Assembly (NCBI GenBank): GCA_963815295.1
Contig: CAWFFZ010000013.1
Location: forward strand, 124,001 to 188,000
Direction of reading: 5' to 3'
DNA length: 64,000 bases
DNA from: JACDHG01 sp963815295
Lineage (GTDB): Bacteria > Actinomycetota > Actinomycetes > Propionibacteriales > Nocardioidaceae
The notes beneath the pieces are model-generated. The model made no database searches. It saw only the letters and a program-made list of their open reading frames with translations, and was not told the origin of the DNA. Numbering within the stretch: position 1 is the stretch's first letter; every line of letters begins with the position of its first letter. Both the position numbers and the translations under genes were made by a program. Shown piece by piece: positions 34,929 to 43,943 of this stretch.

Positions 34929-35846
34929 ATGACTGTTGTGGCCGACGTCGTGATCGCCCTGGACGCCGGCGGGACCAAGCTGGTCGGAGGTCTCGTCGGC
35001 CGTAGTGGGGAGGTCTTCGAGCGCGACCAGGTCGCGACTCCGCGGGTTGCCGGACGGTGCGACCCCGGCCTGAGCGCGCTGCACTCACTTGCTGCTCGGC
35101 TCAGCGAAGGAGCACGCGTCGCCGGCCACCGGGTCGAAGGGCTCGGCCTTGGCATTGCCGAGTACGTCCGGGACGGGTTGCTCACCAGTGCAGAGGTCTT
35201 CGACTGGCAGGTGCAGCCACGCGACCTGCTAGCCCAGGATGCGGGTGGCGGCGCCGTGACTGTCGACGCCGATGTGCGGTGTGCTGCAGTCGCGGAGGCG
35301 GCCGTACGACGTACGGCCAAGCCAGAGTCGATGCTGTATGTCTCCTGGGGCACGGGTCTGTCCAGCACCATGGTGGTCGACGGGCGGTGCGTGGTGGGCA
35401 GGCGCGGCGAGGCGCTCGCGCTGGGGGAGTGGCGGGTCGACCCGCGAACTGACCCGAGCTGGGAAGGGAACCTCGAGCAGTTCGCTTCAGGGCTGGGGAT
35501 CTCTGCGCGCTACACAGCCTTGACCTCGCGACCGGCGTCAGGCCTGGAAGTCGCCCGGTATGCCGACCAGGGAGACGCCAAAGCACGACTCGTCGTCGAA
35601 TCCGCCGCCGATGCATTGGCCCATGCGGTGGCCGCTCTCGTGCTGGTCCTCGACCCCGCCGTCGTCGTGCTGGGTGGCGGGGTCGGCACCGGAGCCGGCG
35701 TACTCTCGGCGACGGTTCAGGAGGCAGTGCCGCAACTATTGGCGCGCCGGGGTTCGCCACCGGTGGAGGCGGCGGTCGCGGGTCCCGACGCAGGTCTGGT
35801 CGGCGCGGGACTGCTGGCTTGGGAGATTGCCTCGCTCAGGCGGTGA
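34929..35846 (+). CDS. ROK-like sugar kinase lacking the zinc motif
   Basis: 305 residues. Phosphate-1 motif ALDAGGTKLVGGLV and the adenosine motif VVVLGGGVGTGAGVL are clear. The catalytic-Asp segment reads VDADVRCAAVAEAAV in place of NDANAAAxGE. The ROK zinc cluster (CxCGxxGCxE) is missing; its place is taken by DPSWEGNLEQFASG. Likely phosphorylates the monosaccharide released by the nearby glycosidases. Its last 11 bases overlap the convergent GH1 gene. Confidence 0.75.
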   Translation: MTVVADVVIALDAGGTKLVGGLVGRSGEVFERDQVATPRVAGRCDPGLSALHSLAARLSEGARVAGHRVEGLGLGIAEYVRDGLLTSAEVFDWQVQPRDLLAQDAGGGAVTVDADVRCAAVAEAAVRRTAKPESMLYVSWGTGLSSTMVVDGRCVVGRRGEALALGEWRVDPRTDPSWEGNLEQFASGLGISARYTALTSRPASGLEVARYADQGDAKARLVVESAADALAHAVAALVLVLDPAVVVLGGGVGTGAGVLSATVQEAVPQLLARRGSPPVEAAVAGPDAGLVGAGLLAWEIASLRR

Positions 35847-37242
35847 GCGCGTTGGCGGCGACCACATCGGCGTACCACCGTGCGGAGTCCTTGGGCGTCC
35901 GGACGAGCGTCTCGTAGTCGATGTGCACGATCCCGAACCGCTTGCTGAAGCCGAGTCCCCACTCGAAGTTGTCCATGAAGGACCAGAGGTAGTAGCCGCG
36001 GATGTCGGCGCCTGCCTCGATCGCAGCGTGCACGGCCGCCAGGTGGCTGTGTAGATAGTCGATGCGCCTGCTGTCCGGCACCCGCCCGTCCTCGTCCACT
36101 TCGTCGGGGTACGCGCACCCGTTCTCGGTCACCATCATCGGCACCTCGGGATAGTCGCGGTGCACCCGCATGAGCAAGTCGGTGAATGCCTCCGGCAGAA
36201 TCTGCCAGCCCATGTCCGTGTAGGGGCCAGGTTGGGGGTACATGTATGCCAAGTCGGTCCCTGCCCAAGCCACCGGCTGATCCGACGACTCGCCTTGGTC
36301 CTTGCCCGCGTCTAGGGGTGGCCCTCCCACCAGTCCCGGCGTGTAGTAGTTGACGCCAAGCATGTCGAGAGGTGCGTGGATGGTGGCCAGGTCACCCTCG
36401 TGGACGAACCCCCAGTCGGTGATGTGACGGGTCTCTTCCATGAGGCCTTCGGGGTAGTGCCCGCGCAGGACGGGATCGAGGAAGACCCCGTTCGCCATCC
36501 GGTCCACGTGCGCCACTGCCTCCCGGTCGACCGCGGAGTCAGACTTTGGATACGCCTGGGCCATGTTCAGTGTGAGCGACACCCCGGTATCCGGGGACGA
36601 CGTACGGATGGCCGCCGCCGCAAGCCCGTGCGCGAGGTTGAGGTGGTGGGCCGCCGCGAGTGCCGTTGCATTGTCGTGGACACCTGGCGCGTGCACGCCA
36701 CTTGCGTGCCCGAGGAAGGCGGAGCAAAAGGGCTCGTTGAGCGTGGTGATCATGGGCAGGCGGTCGCCAAGGAAGTCGGCAACGACCGTCGCGTAGTCGG
36801 CAAACCGCCACGGGGTGTCGCGGGCAGCCCAGCCGCCCTCGGACTGGATCGCCGCGGGCAGATCCCAGTGGTAGAGCGTGACCAGCGGTGTGATGCCCCG
36901 GGCGAGCAGGCCGTCGACGAGTCGGTCGTAGAACCCGAGTCCTTCGGGGTTCACAGCACCGGCACCGTCGGGGACGATCCGCGGCCACGCGATCGAGAAT
37001 CGGTATGACTCGAGCCCTAGAGACGCCATCAGGTCGAGGTCTTCGTCCATGCGGTGGAAGTGATCGCACGCCACGTCGCCCGTGTCTCCGTTGAGCACCT
37101 TGCCGGGCGTGTGGCTGAACGTGTCCCAGATGCTCGGACCACGCCCGCCTTCGTTGACGCCGCCCTCGATCTGGTACGCCGCCGTCGCTGTTCCCCACGT
37201 GAATCCCTCGGGGAACGACAGTTGCTGCGAAGCGGCGGTCAT
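35836..37242 (-). CDS. GH1 beta-glucosidase
   Basis: 468 residues, complete GH1. N-terminal signature FPEGFTWGTATAAYQIEGG, acid/base Glu170 (TTLNEPF), nucleophile Glu373 (VTENGCAY), and the C-terminal WSFMDNFEWGLGFSKRFG. Cytoplasmic retaining beta-glycosidase for beta-glucosides or beta-galactosides. Its ATG overlaps the stop of the Gfo/Idh/MocA gene upstream (37239-37242), so the two are translated together. Confidence 0.95.
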   Translation of the reverse strand: MTAASQQLSFPEGFTWGTATAAYQIEGGVNEGGRGPSIWDTFSHTPGKVLNGDTGDVACDHFHRMDEDLDLMASLGLESYRFSIAWPRIVPDGAGAVNPEGLGFYDRLVDGLLARGITPLVTLYHWDLPAAIQSEGGWAARDTPWRFADYATVVADFLGDRLPMITTLNEPFCSAFLGHASGVHAPGVHDNATALAAAHHLNLAHGLAAAAIRTSSPDTGVSLTLNMAQAYPKSDSAVDREAVAHVDRMANGVFLDPVLRGHYPEGLMEETRHITDWGFVHEGDLATIHAPLDMLGVNYYTPGLVGGPPLDAGKDQGESSDQPVAWAGTDLAYMYPQPGPYTDMGWQILPEAFTDLLMRVHRDYPEVPMMVTENGCAYPDEVDEDGRVPDSRRIDYLHSHLAAVHAAIEAGADIRGYYLWSFMDNFEWGLGFSKRFGIVHIDYETLVRTPKDSARWYADVVAANALTA

Positions 37243-38336
37243 GAGCGCGGGTCGTGTCGAGCGCGTTGGTTGTCCTCAACCGGTGTAACGCTGGAGTAAT
37301 CGAGGTCGGGGAACTCTGACTCGATCTCGATGACTCTGCCCTCGGCCGCCGAGCGTTTGGCCGCGAGCATCACCTCGAGTGCATGCAACGCGTGCTCTGG
37401 CCGGTTCACCGGGGTGTCTCCGCTGTCGATGCAGTCGACAAGGTGGCGAAGGCCCGCGGTCCAAGGCCATTGTGGCGCTGAGTCCGGGACGAGCTCCCAC
37501 GAGCCGCGAGCGTTGCTCCAGTGTTCGAAGCCTTCGGGCGCCCAGTCGTCGCCCAACATCTGGAGCACACCGTCGGCACCGTAGAGCTCGATGGCTGGCG
37601 AGCGGTACTTTTGCATGGTGAAGCCCGTCGCGATCGACGCGAACCGTGAGTCTCCGAAGTCGAGGACGATATGCGCGTTGTCGTCGCTCGTCACCTCAAC
37701 GAGGTCACCTTCGGCGACTCGCTTCGGGATGGCCACGCCGACCATCGCGGTTACCCGTTTGACCGAGCCGAAGAAGCCACACAGGCTGACGAGGTTGTAG
37801 ACCCCGAGGTCGAACAGCGCGCCACCACCTGGCTCGTAGAACCACCGACCCCATGTCGGGCCGGACCAGCCGTAACGGGCACGCGCGAGATACAGAGCCC
37901 CGATGTCGCCTGCTTGCACGCGCCGGTGCATCTCCTGGTAGGTGGGGGAGAGCACGATGTGGGGGGCACAGACGAGCACCTGATTTCCCCCGGAGGCGTC
38001 GACGAGCGCCCGCGCCTCGTCCATCGCGGTGGCCATCGGCTTCTCTACCAAGACGTGCTTGCCGGCCTGAAGTGCTGCCAGGGCGAGGGGCCCGTGCTCG
38101 TTCATGCTCGTGAGCACGAGGACCGCGTCGACGTCCTCGCGGCTGTACACCTGCTCAGGTGCAGTAGCCCCGCCGTCAATGCCGAACCGCTGGGCAGCGA
38201 CCTCCCGCTTCTGCGGGTCAGGGTCGTAGCCGGCTACGAACTCGACCCGACCCTCGTGGGTCAGCTCCTGGATGAGTCGGGCGTACGGACCGGAGAAGAC
38301 ACTTCCAAGTCCAAGCACACCGAGGCGCACTGTCAT
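37239..38336 (-). CDS. Gfo/Idh/MocA family oxidoreductase
   Basis: 365 residues. Rossmann N-terminus (LGVLGLGSVFSGPYARLI), the EKP motif (HVLVEKPMATAMDEA) and the C-terminal alpha/beta substrate domain (YGWSGPTWGRWFYEPGGGAL). Such NAD(P)-dependent enzymes oxidise sugars or inositols, or prepare 3-keto-glycosides for cleavage. Coupled to the GH1 gene by a 4-base overlap, and downstream of a PhyH gene. Confidence 0.9.
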   Translation of the reverse strand: MTVRLGVLGLGSVFSGPYARLIQELTHEGRVEFVAGYDPDPQKREVAAQRFGIDGGATAPEQVYSREDVDAVLVLTSMNEHGPLALAALQAGKHVLVEKPMATAMDEARALVDASGGNQVLVCAPHIVLSPTYQEMHRRVQAGDIGALYLARARYGWSGPTWGRWFYEPGGGALFDLGVYNLVSLCGFFGSVKRVTAMVGVAIPKRVAEGDLVEVTSDDNAHIVLDFGDSRFASIATGFTMQKYRSPAIELYGADGVLQMLGDDWAPEGFEHWSNARGSWELVPDSAPQWPWTAGLRHLVDCIDSGDTPVNRPEHALHALEVMLAAKRSAAEGRVIEIESEFPDLDYSSVTPVEDNQRARHDPRS

Positions 38337-38366
38337 GGATGGTTCCTTTCATCAACATGCGAGGTG

Positions 38367-38412
38367 GAGAGCATCAAAAGGCAAGGAGCGAGAGCATCGA
38401 AAGGCGAGGAGC
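38367..38412. repeat. Two tandem 23-bp units
   Basis: Units 38367-38389 and 38390-38412 differ at two positions (GAGAGCATC-A/G-AAAGGC-A/G-AGGAGC). They fill most of the 88-base gap between the PhyH stop and the oxidoreductase start. Confidence 0.85.
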
Positions 38413-38424
38413 TAAGGCGGGGGG

Positions 38425-39213
38425 CTACTTCTCGGAGGACGCGGATCGCTGCCAGGGAAACGAGCTGGGTCCGTCGAGGGGGATGGCCGGACACGCGAAC
38501 GAGAAGATCAGCGCTCGTCGCGGCTCGCTCGTCCGGTTCGGCCCGGCATAGTGCAAGGTCCTGCTCGTGTGCACGGTCGCGCCTCCGGCCGGGAGTGGGC
38601 ACGCGACCGCGGGCCCTACCGCCTCCGGGTCGGTGACCACCAGCCCCTGTGCTTCGTCGTTGATGAGCCGGTGCGGCTGCACTTCGAGTGTGTGGCTGCC
38701 GGCGATGAACTGCATGCACCCGTTGTCGAGGGTCGCGGGCTGGAGAGGCATCCAGATGCTGAGCGCAATGTGCTGCGCGTTCGCATTCCAGTAGGCCTCG
38801 TCTTGGTGCCAGGGAGTCTCCGCACCGTCGAACGGAGGCTTGCGGATGGCATGCATCCCAGTCGACTCCACTTTGTCTCCGAGGAGACTACGCGCCACCT
38901 CGAATGCGTTGGCGAAGGCGACGGTCTCCAAGAGTTCGGGGGCATAGCGTTCGGGATTGAGGATCTGAGGGAGCAATGGTGGGGCGTCGCTGTCGCCCGC
39001 CAGCTCGATGCGGTCGGCGTCCTCGATGGCGGCGTCACTCTCGAACAGCCGGTCATAGATGCCCTGCAAACTTTGGACCTCCTTCGCCGAGGTCAGCTCC
39101 TCGAGCCGCAAGAAGCCGTCCGCACGGTAGTCCTGGACCTGCTCGTCGGTGAGGGTGGCGGTGCCGGCGGCTGGGCGCTCATCGGTGCGAATCGGGTCCA
39201 CGTCCTTCTCCAA
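38425..39213 (-). CDS. Second PhyH-family dioxygenase
   Basis: 262 residues. Metal ligands HxD in TPWHQDEAYWN and distal His in TVHTSRTLHYAGPNRTSEPRRAL with the 2-oxoglutarate Arg; IWMPLQPATLDNGCMQFIAGSH is the usual PhyH block. Not a close copy of the dioxygenase at 18449. Likely co-transcribed with the oxidoreductase and GH1 genes downstream, and divergent from the bicupin gene at 39400. Confidence 0.85.
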   Translation of the reverse strand: MEKDVDPIRTDERPAAGTATLTDEQVQDYRADGFLRLEELTSAKEVQSLQGIYDRLFESDAAIEDADRIELAGDSDAPPLLPQILNPERYAPELLETVAFANAFEVARSLLGDKVESTGMHAIRKPPFDGAETPWHQDEAYWNANAQHIALSIWMPLQPATLDNGCMQFIAGSHTLEVQPHRLINDEAQGLVVTDPEAVGPAVACPLPAGGATVHTSRTLHYAGPNRTSEPRRALIFSFACPAIPLDGPSSFPWQRSASSEK

Positions 39214-39328
39214 TGCATGCGGGGGTTCGAAAGTTTGTTGGGGGACAGCCCGTAACCTGGGCTTCCATCACGCTACCGCTGCGCCGTCACATGCTACAAA
39301 TAGACCGCTCATAGGACAAGATGCTTTC

Positions 39329-39373
39329 GAGCGATCAGTGTTCACGCTCTAGCATGCCGGACGAGCGATCGCT
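39329..39373. promoter_or_regulatory. Paired GAGCGATC sites in the PhyH/cupin divergent region
   Basis: GAGCGATC occurs at 39329-39336 and 39363-39370, 34 bases apart, the second inside the 10-bp palindrome AGCGATCGCT (39364-39373). The region 39290-39390 is more AT-rich than its surroundings and must hold both promoters. Confidence 0.4.
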
Positions 39374-39399
39374 AGTTGTATTAGTGGTAATATCCGAGC

Positions 39400-40284
39400 G
39401 TGACCGAACAGACACCTTCTCGGCGGGCGACCCCCCGCCCGACCTTCGACCGTCCGACCGTCATCCGTCGCGGTGACACAGCTCACCACGTCTGGGGTGA
39501 CACCGAGTCGGGCTTGGTCACCGACAGGGTCTACGCGTCGACCTCGACCTTGCACGTGCTCGAGTTCGAGCTTCAGCCAGGAGGCGGCTTCCGGCACAGC
39601 GACACCAACAAGACCCTGTTCGCTGCCGACATCATGTACTGCGTTCTGGAGGGCACGCTGGTCCTCACCGACCCGCAGCACGGCGAAGTGCAGGTCATCG
39701 AGGCGGGCGAGCAGGTGCTCTTCGGTCGCGACACCTGGCACCACGGGTTCAACCCGTCGTCGGAGAGCGTGCGCGTGCTGGAGTTCTTTGCACCGCCCCC
39801 GAGCCGCGGCACTGCCTCCACGTATGCCCGCACCCAGCCGATGCTCGAGCAGGTGCGCTACCGCGACGAGCGGTGGTCAGGCAGATGGCCCGACGCATCC
39901 CCGGAGCAGCGGGCAGCCTCGCGGCTCCGCCTCGTACGCACAAGCGAAGCGCTCTGGTCGTTTGCAGGCGAGGTCCCGACCCATCTGGTGGGCACGCTGG
40001 CAGACACTCCGTTCCTCACGGTCTGCGAGGGCCGCGTGGCCGCCGGACACGTGGAGGATCTTCGTAAGGTCGAGGACGAGTCACTGCTCATCGTCACCGA
40101 CGGTGAGCTCTGGGCAGACACCAAGGACGAGGCTGGCGATGAGTTCTCCGCGGCTTGTCTTGGCGTCGGGGATGCGGTGTTCGTACCCCGCAACACCCAG
40201 CTGCGAGTCCTGGTGCGCGGGGGCCGCCCAGCGCGCTACATCATCGGGTCCGCCCGGCAGGTGCCGGAGGGCTGGATGCCCTAG
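39400..40284 (+). CDS. Bicupin protein
   Basis: 294 residues. First cupin at ~50-130 with the metal motif GGGFRHSDTN...LFAADIMYCVLEG and second half TWHHGFNP. A second, weaker cupin is at ~210-285 (LLIVTDGELWADT, DAVFVPRNTQLRVLVRGGRP). The fold is clear; the substrate is not. Divergent from PhyH. Confidence 0.7.
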   Translation: MTEQTPSRRATPRPTFDRPTVIRRGDTAHHVWGDTESGLVTDRVYASTSTLHVLEFELQPGGGFRHSDTNKTLFAADIMYCVLEGTLVLTDPQHGEVQVIEAGEQVLFGRDTWHHGFNPSSESVRVLEFFAPPPSRGTASTYARTQPMLEQVRYRDERWSGRWPDASPEQRAASRLRLVRTSEALWSFAGEVPTHLVGTLADTPFLTVCEGRVAAGHVEDLRKVEDESLLIVTDGELWADTKDEAGDEFSAACLGVGDAVFVPRNTQLRVLVRGGRPARYIIGSARQVPEGWMP

Positions 40285-40292
40285 GTCGAAGC

Positions 40293-40314
40293 CTGCCCCC
40301 GGGACTGGGGGCAG
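40293..40314 (+). terminator. Hairpin terminator after the cupin gene
   Basis: CTGCCCCC (40293-40300) and GGGGGCAG (40307-40314) form a perfect 8-bp stem with a 6-base loop, nine bases after the stop. Confidence 0.7.
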
Positions 40315-40348
40315 ACTTACTCTGACTTCGCTGACCTGCTGTGCTTCC

Positions 40349-40425
40349 TGGGGTGAGTGACGGGACTTGAACCCGCGACATCTGCGACCACAACGCAGCG
40401 CTCTACCGGCTGAGCTACACCCACC
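40349..40425 (-). tRNA. tRNA-His (anticodon GTG)
   Basis: The minus strand reads GGTGGGTGTAGCTCAG..., with anticodon stem CTGCG/CGCAG around TTGTGGT (anticodon GTG) and T arm GGGTTCAAGTCCC. The extra 5' G (position -1, at 40425) typical of tRNA-His is encoded, and so is the 3' CCA (40349-40351). Confidence 0.95.
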
Positions 40426-40490
40426 ATGTCTCGCAGCCACCCCTTGGGGGCGCAGCGGCGTGAAGAAGTGTAGCGGCCATCAGCCGGGAC

Positions 40491-41123
40491 TCATGCCTCG
40501 GGATCGGCAGGTGACGTGAGCGATCCGCCATACTTGGCAGCCAAGACGCGCGAGGCCTCTGAATCAGGACCGGGGGGTTCGACGAACACCGTTGCCCGGT
40601 AATAGCGCAGTTCCTCGATGCTCTCCTGTATGTCGGCGAGCGCACGGTGGTTGCCCGTCTTGGGCGGACTCGCGAAGTAGGCACGCGGGTACCAGCGACG
40701 GGCCAGCTCCTTGATCGACGAGACGTCGACGACCCGGTAGTGCAGGTGTGTCTCGAGCATCGGCATGTCCCGGCTCAGGAACAAGCGGTCGGTCCCGACT
40801 GTGTTGCCGGCGAGCGGTGCCTTGCGCGCCTCGGGCACGTGACCGCGGATATAGTCGAGGACGGCGTTCTCGGCCGTCGCCAGGTCGACGCCGGAGTCGA
40901 GTTCGGCGAGCAGCCCAGACGACGTGTGCATCGTGCGTACGACGTCGAGCATCTGGGTCAGGGCAGCGGCGGGCGGCTTGATCACGATGTCGACGCCGTC
41001 CCCTAAGACATTGAGCTCGAAGTCAGTCACCAGGGCTGCTACTTCGATGAGGGCATCATTCACGAGGTCGAGCCCCGTCATCTCGCAGTCGATCCATACC
41101 AGCCTGTCGTTCACCCTGGACAC
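40491..41123 (-). CDS. orn: Oligoribonuclease
   Basis: 210 residues. DEDDh 3'-5' exoribonuclease that degrades 2-5-nt RNAs and the c-di-GMP product pGpG. ExoI motif VWIDCEMTGLD, ExoII in the central region (NTVGTDRLFLSRDMP) and ExoIII NHRALADIQESIEELRYYR with catalytic His and Asp. Length is normal. The orn/tRNA-His neighbourhood is common in Actinobacteria. Confidence 0.97.
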   Translation of the reverse strand: MSRVNDRLVWIDCEMTGLDLVNDALIEVAALVTDFELNVLGDGVDIVIKPPAAALTQMLDVVRTMHTSSGLLAELDSGVDLATAENAVLDYIRGHVPEARKAPLAGNTVGTDRLFLSRDMPMLETHLHYRVVDVSSIKELARRWYPRAYFASPPKTGNHRALADIQESIEELRYYRATVFVEPPGPDSEASRVLAAKYGGSLTSPADPEA

Positions 41124-41191
41124 CCTACGGTGTGGGAACCGGGCAGCGGCCGGCTCGCAGCCGTTCCCATCAGTCAGTAGCGTGAGTTCCT

Positions 41192-42526
41192 GTGATACCT
41201 GGCCGCGAGAGCGACGTCATTCCGCTCCGGCAGGCGACGAAGACGTGGTTCTCGATCTCGCTGCAGACGTTCGGCGGCCCGGCCGGCCAGATCGCGGTCA
41301 TGCAGCGCACTCTGGTCGACGAGCAGCGGTGGCTCGGCCAGCAGCGTTTCCTCCATGCCTTGAACTTCTGCATGCTGTTGCCAGGTCCCGAGGCACAACA
41401 GCTGGCGATCTACACCGGCTGGCTTCTCAACGGGCTGCGCGGGGGGCTGATCGCGGGCACCCTGTTCGTCCTTCCCGGGCTGGTAGCGATGTTCGTGCTG
41501 GCAGCGCTGTACGTCGGGTACGGCGACACGGATCTGGTGAGAGCCATCTTCGCGGGGGTGGGTCCGGCGGTGCTGGCGATCGTCATACAAGCGGTGTGGC
41601 GCGTCGGGACGCGTGCGTTGCGCCATGTGTTCCTCGTCTGTATCGCGGTCGCCGCGTTTGTCTCGCTGACCTTGTTCGGCGTCCCGTTTCCGTTGGTGAT
41701 CGTGGTGGCGGGGCTGCTGGGCTGGCTGTGGGGTCGGTGGCGACCGGACAGCCTCGACGTCGCCGCCGAGCCGTCGGACGGGCCAGCACCGTTGATCGCC
41801 GACGATGCTCTGCACCAGGGGGCGTCGAGCTGGCGCCGAAACGTGCTTATCGTCGGTCTTGGCCTCGTGATCTGGCTGTCACCCGTGGCGCTGGCGGCTC
41901 TCTTGCTTGGTCGTGATCACGCAGTGGTCGACCAGGGTCTCTTCTTCTCTGGCACAGCGCTAGTGACGTTCGGTGGCGCCTACGCGGTCCTCAGCTACGT
42001 CGCCTACCAGGCGGTCGAGGTCTATCACTGGCTCGCACCGGGCGAGATGGTCCGCGGCCTTGCCCTCGCGGAGACCACACCCGGTCCGCTGATCATGGTG
42101 GTTCAGTTCGTCGCCTTTCTCGGCGCCTACCGCAACCCCGGCGACCTGGAGCCATGGACAGCTGCCGTGCTCGGGGGGCTGCTGGTCACGTGGGTGACCT
42201 TCGTACCGTGCTTCGTGTTCATCTTTCTGGGTGCGCCGTACGTCGAGCGGCTGCGAGGCAACGCAAGCCTGTCGGCTGCGCTCACAGGCGTTACTGCTGC
42301 CGTGGTCGGAGTGATCGCCAACCTCGCGGTGTTCTTTGCCCTGCACACGTTGTTCGAAGAGGTTCAGACGTGGCACGGAATCTCGGTGCCGGTGCTCGAC
42401 ACCGTCAGGTGGTCCGCCATTGCCATCGGGGCTGTGGCGGCCCTGCTGCTCTTCCGACTGCGGCTCAGCGTGTTGAAGACCCTGGGAATCTGCGCACTTC
42501 TTGGGTTGCTTACCCTCGCCGGTTGA
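41192..42526 (+). CDS. chrA: Chromate transporter (two-domain ChrA)
   Basis: 444 residues, about 11-12 membrane segments in two homologous CHR domains. Domain signatures are FGGPAGQIAVMQRTLVDEQRW near the N-terminus and FGGAYAVLSYVAYQAVE at ~285, plus LPGPEAQQLAIYTGW and ETTPGPLIMVVQFVAFLGAY. Exports chromate. No ChrB is next to it. GTG 41192 or the downstream GTG at 41216 may start translation; no strong ribosome-binding site is seen. Confidence 0.92.
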   Translation: MIPGRESDVIPLRQATKTWFSISLQTFGGPAGQIAVMQRTLVDEQRWLGQQRFLHALNFCMLLPGPEAQQLAIYTGWLLNGLRGGLIAGTLFVLPGLVAMFVLAALYVGYGDTDLVRAIFAGVGPAVLAIVIQAVWRVGTRALRHVFLVCIAVAAFVSLTLFGVPFPLVIVVAGLLGWLWGRWRPDSLDVAAEPSDGPAPLIADDALHQGASSWRRNVLIVGLGLVIWLSPVALAALLLGRDHAVVDQGLFFSGTALVTFGGAYAVLSYVAYQAVEVYHWLAPGEMVRGLALAETTPGPLIMVVQFVAFLGAYRNPGDLEPWTAAVLGGLLVTWVTFVPCFVFIFLGAPYVERLRGNASLSAALTGVTAAVVGVIANLAVFFALHTLFEEVQTWHGISVPVLDTVRWSAIAIGAVAALLLFRLRLSVLKTLGICALLGLLTLAG

Positions 42527-42547
42527 TGGTCCCTCTGACAGCGAAAC

Positions 42548-43942
42548 TCACCGCAGGTCACGCGGAAGTAGTACGACGAAGGTCGCACCCTCTCGCGGCG
42601 CTCCGTCGACGACGGCAAGAAAGAGATGCCCGTCATGCCGTTCGGCGATCGCGCGGGCGATCGACAGGCCAAGCCCGGTTCCGCTAGCGCCGCGGGTTCG
42701 AGCTCCCTCGACCTGAGCGAACCGGTCGAAGATACGGTCTCGGTGCTCCTCCGGGACCCCAGGACCGTCGTCACTCACGGTCATCCGTACCTCTGTCGAG
42801 GTTTGCGACAACGCGATCTTCACCTGCGACCGCGCGTGCGAAGACGCGTTCTCGACGACGTTTCTGACCAGTCGCGTCAGTTCCTCCCGGTTGCCGCGCG
42901 TCGCTCCGCCAGACACTGCGCTCGTGTCGACGCGCACGGCGTCGCTGGCTCTGAGGCGAGCCACCTCCTCGAGGACAATCACGTCAAGGTCGACGGGCTG
43001 CTGACCGGGCGTCCCCTCCGTGGCGTCCTCGCGGGCCAGGAAGAGGAGGTCGGCCACCAGTTGCTCCATCCGGTTGTTGTCGGTGAGCAAGTCTTCGCCC
43101 AGGCGGGACCACGCGACACCTTCGGGGTGGGTGAGCGCCACCTCGAGCTGTGTCCGCACCGCGGCCAGTGGGCTCTGCAGCTCGTGTGAGGCGTCTGCCA
43201 CGAACTGCTGCTGACGCCTACTCGCCGCTTCCAACCGATCCAACATGTCGTTCATCGTGAGCGCGAGCCTGCTGATCTCATCCCCCGTACTGGGCACCGG
43301 GACTCGACGGTCCACGGGACTATCGGTGATGGCGGCTACCTCGACTCGGATGTCCTCGACGGGTTTGAGAGCGCGCCCCACCATGAAGCGGATGCTCAAG
43401 GCCAGCAGAACGATCAGGACCGGGATGCCGAGTATCAACGCCCGTTGCAGAGTCTGGACAGCCTCCGAGACTGACTCGAAGCTTGCTCCCACGAGCACGA
43501 CAGCCGGTCCGGAGGGCGTGTCGGCGGTGGTAACCCAGACTCGGTAGTCCTCTTTCTCGTCGTCGTCGGGAACCGCTCGAAGGGTGCGTTGCTGGGGGTC
43601 GGCATCCGTGGGCATTGACGCCAAGACAGGGCCGTGGCCTCGCAGCCCCGGGGACGCGGTGATGACCTCACCGGACTCGAGAAACACCTGTGCAACTGAG
43701 TTCTCGCCAAGGCTGGTGACTTTTGGCAGCGATCCGTCCTCCGCCCTGGCGACCAGGCCCGCCAGTTGCGTTCGGGAGAGATCGTCGCGGTTTGTTGTCA
43801 AGGTGTGGTTCAAGGTAGCCAGGAGACCGACGGCTCCGGCGACCAAGGCAATGGCGACCACAGCGCAGGCCATGACTGTCGCTCGCGTTCGCACCGAAGC
43901 GCCGGTGACCCGGCGGCGTACCCATGACCGCAGGCCTGTCAC
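42548..43942 (-). CDS. Sensor histidine kinase
   Basis: 464 residues from GTG 43942, two bases after the response-regulator stop; the longer frame to 44017 would overlap that gene heavily. Two membrane helices (~25-47 and ~168-187) enclose a ~120-residue sensor domain; then HAMP, HisKA with phospho-acceptor His253 (ADASHELQSPLAAV) and HATPase_c with an N-box (LVRNVVENASSHA) and G-boxes (DDGPGVP, GTGLGLSIA). The signal is unknown. Confidence 0.93.
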   Translation of the reverse strand: MTGLRSWVRRRVTGASVRTRATVMACAVVAIALVAGAVGLLATLNHTLTTNRDDLSRTQLAGLVARAEDGSLPKVTSLGENSVAQVFLESGEVITASPGLRGHGPVLASMPTDADPQQRTLRAVPDDDEKEDYRVWVTTADTPSGPAVVLVGASFESVSEAVQTLQRALILGIPVLIVLLALSIRFMVGRALKPVEDIRVEVAAITDSPVDRRVPVPSTGDEISRLALTMNDMLDRLEAASRRQQQFVADASHELQSPLAAVRTQLEVALTHPEGVAWSRLGEDLLTDNNRMEQLVADLLFLAREDATEGTPGQQPVDLDVIVLEEVARLRASDAVRVDTSAVSGGATRGNREELTRLVRNVVENASSHARSQVKIALSQTSTEVRMTVSDDGPGVPEEHRDRIFDRFAQVEGARTRGASGTGLGLSIARAIAERHDGHLFLAVVDGAPREGATFVVLLPRDLR

Positions 43943-43943
43943 G

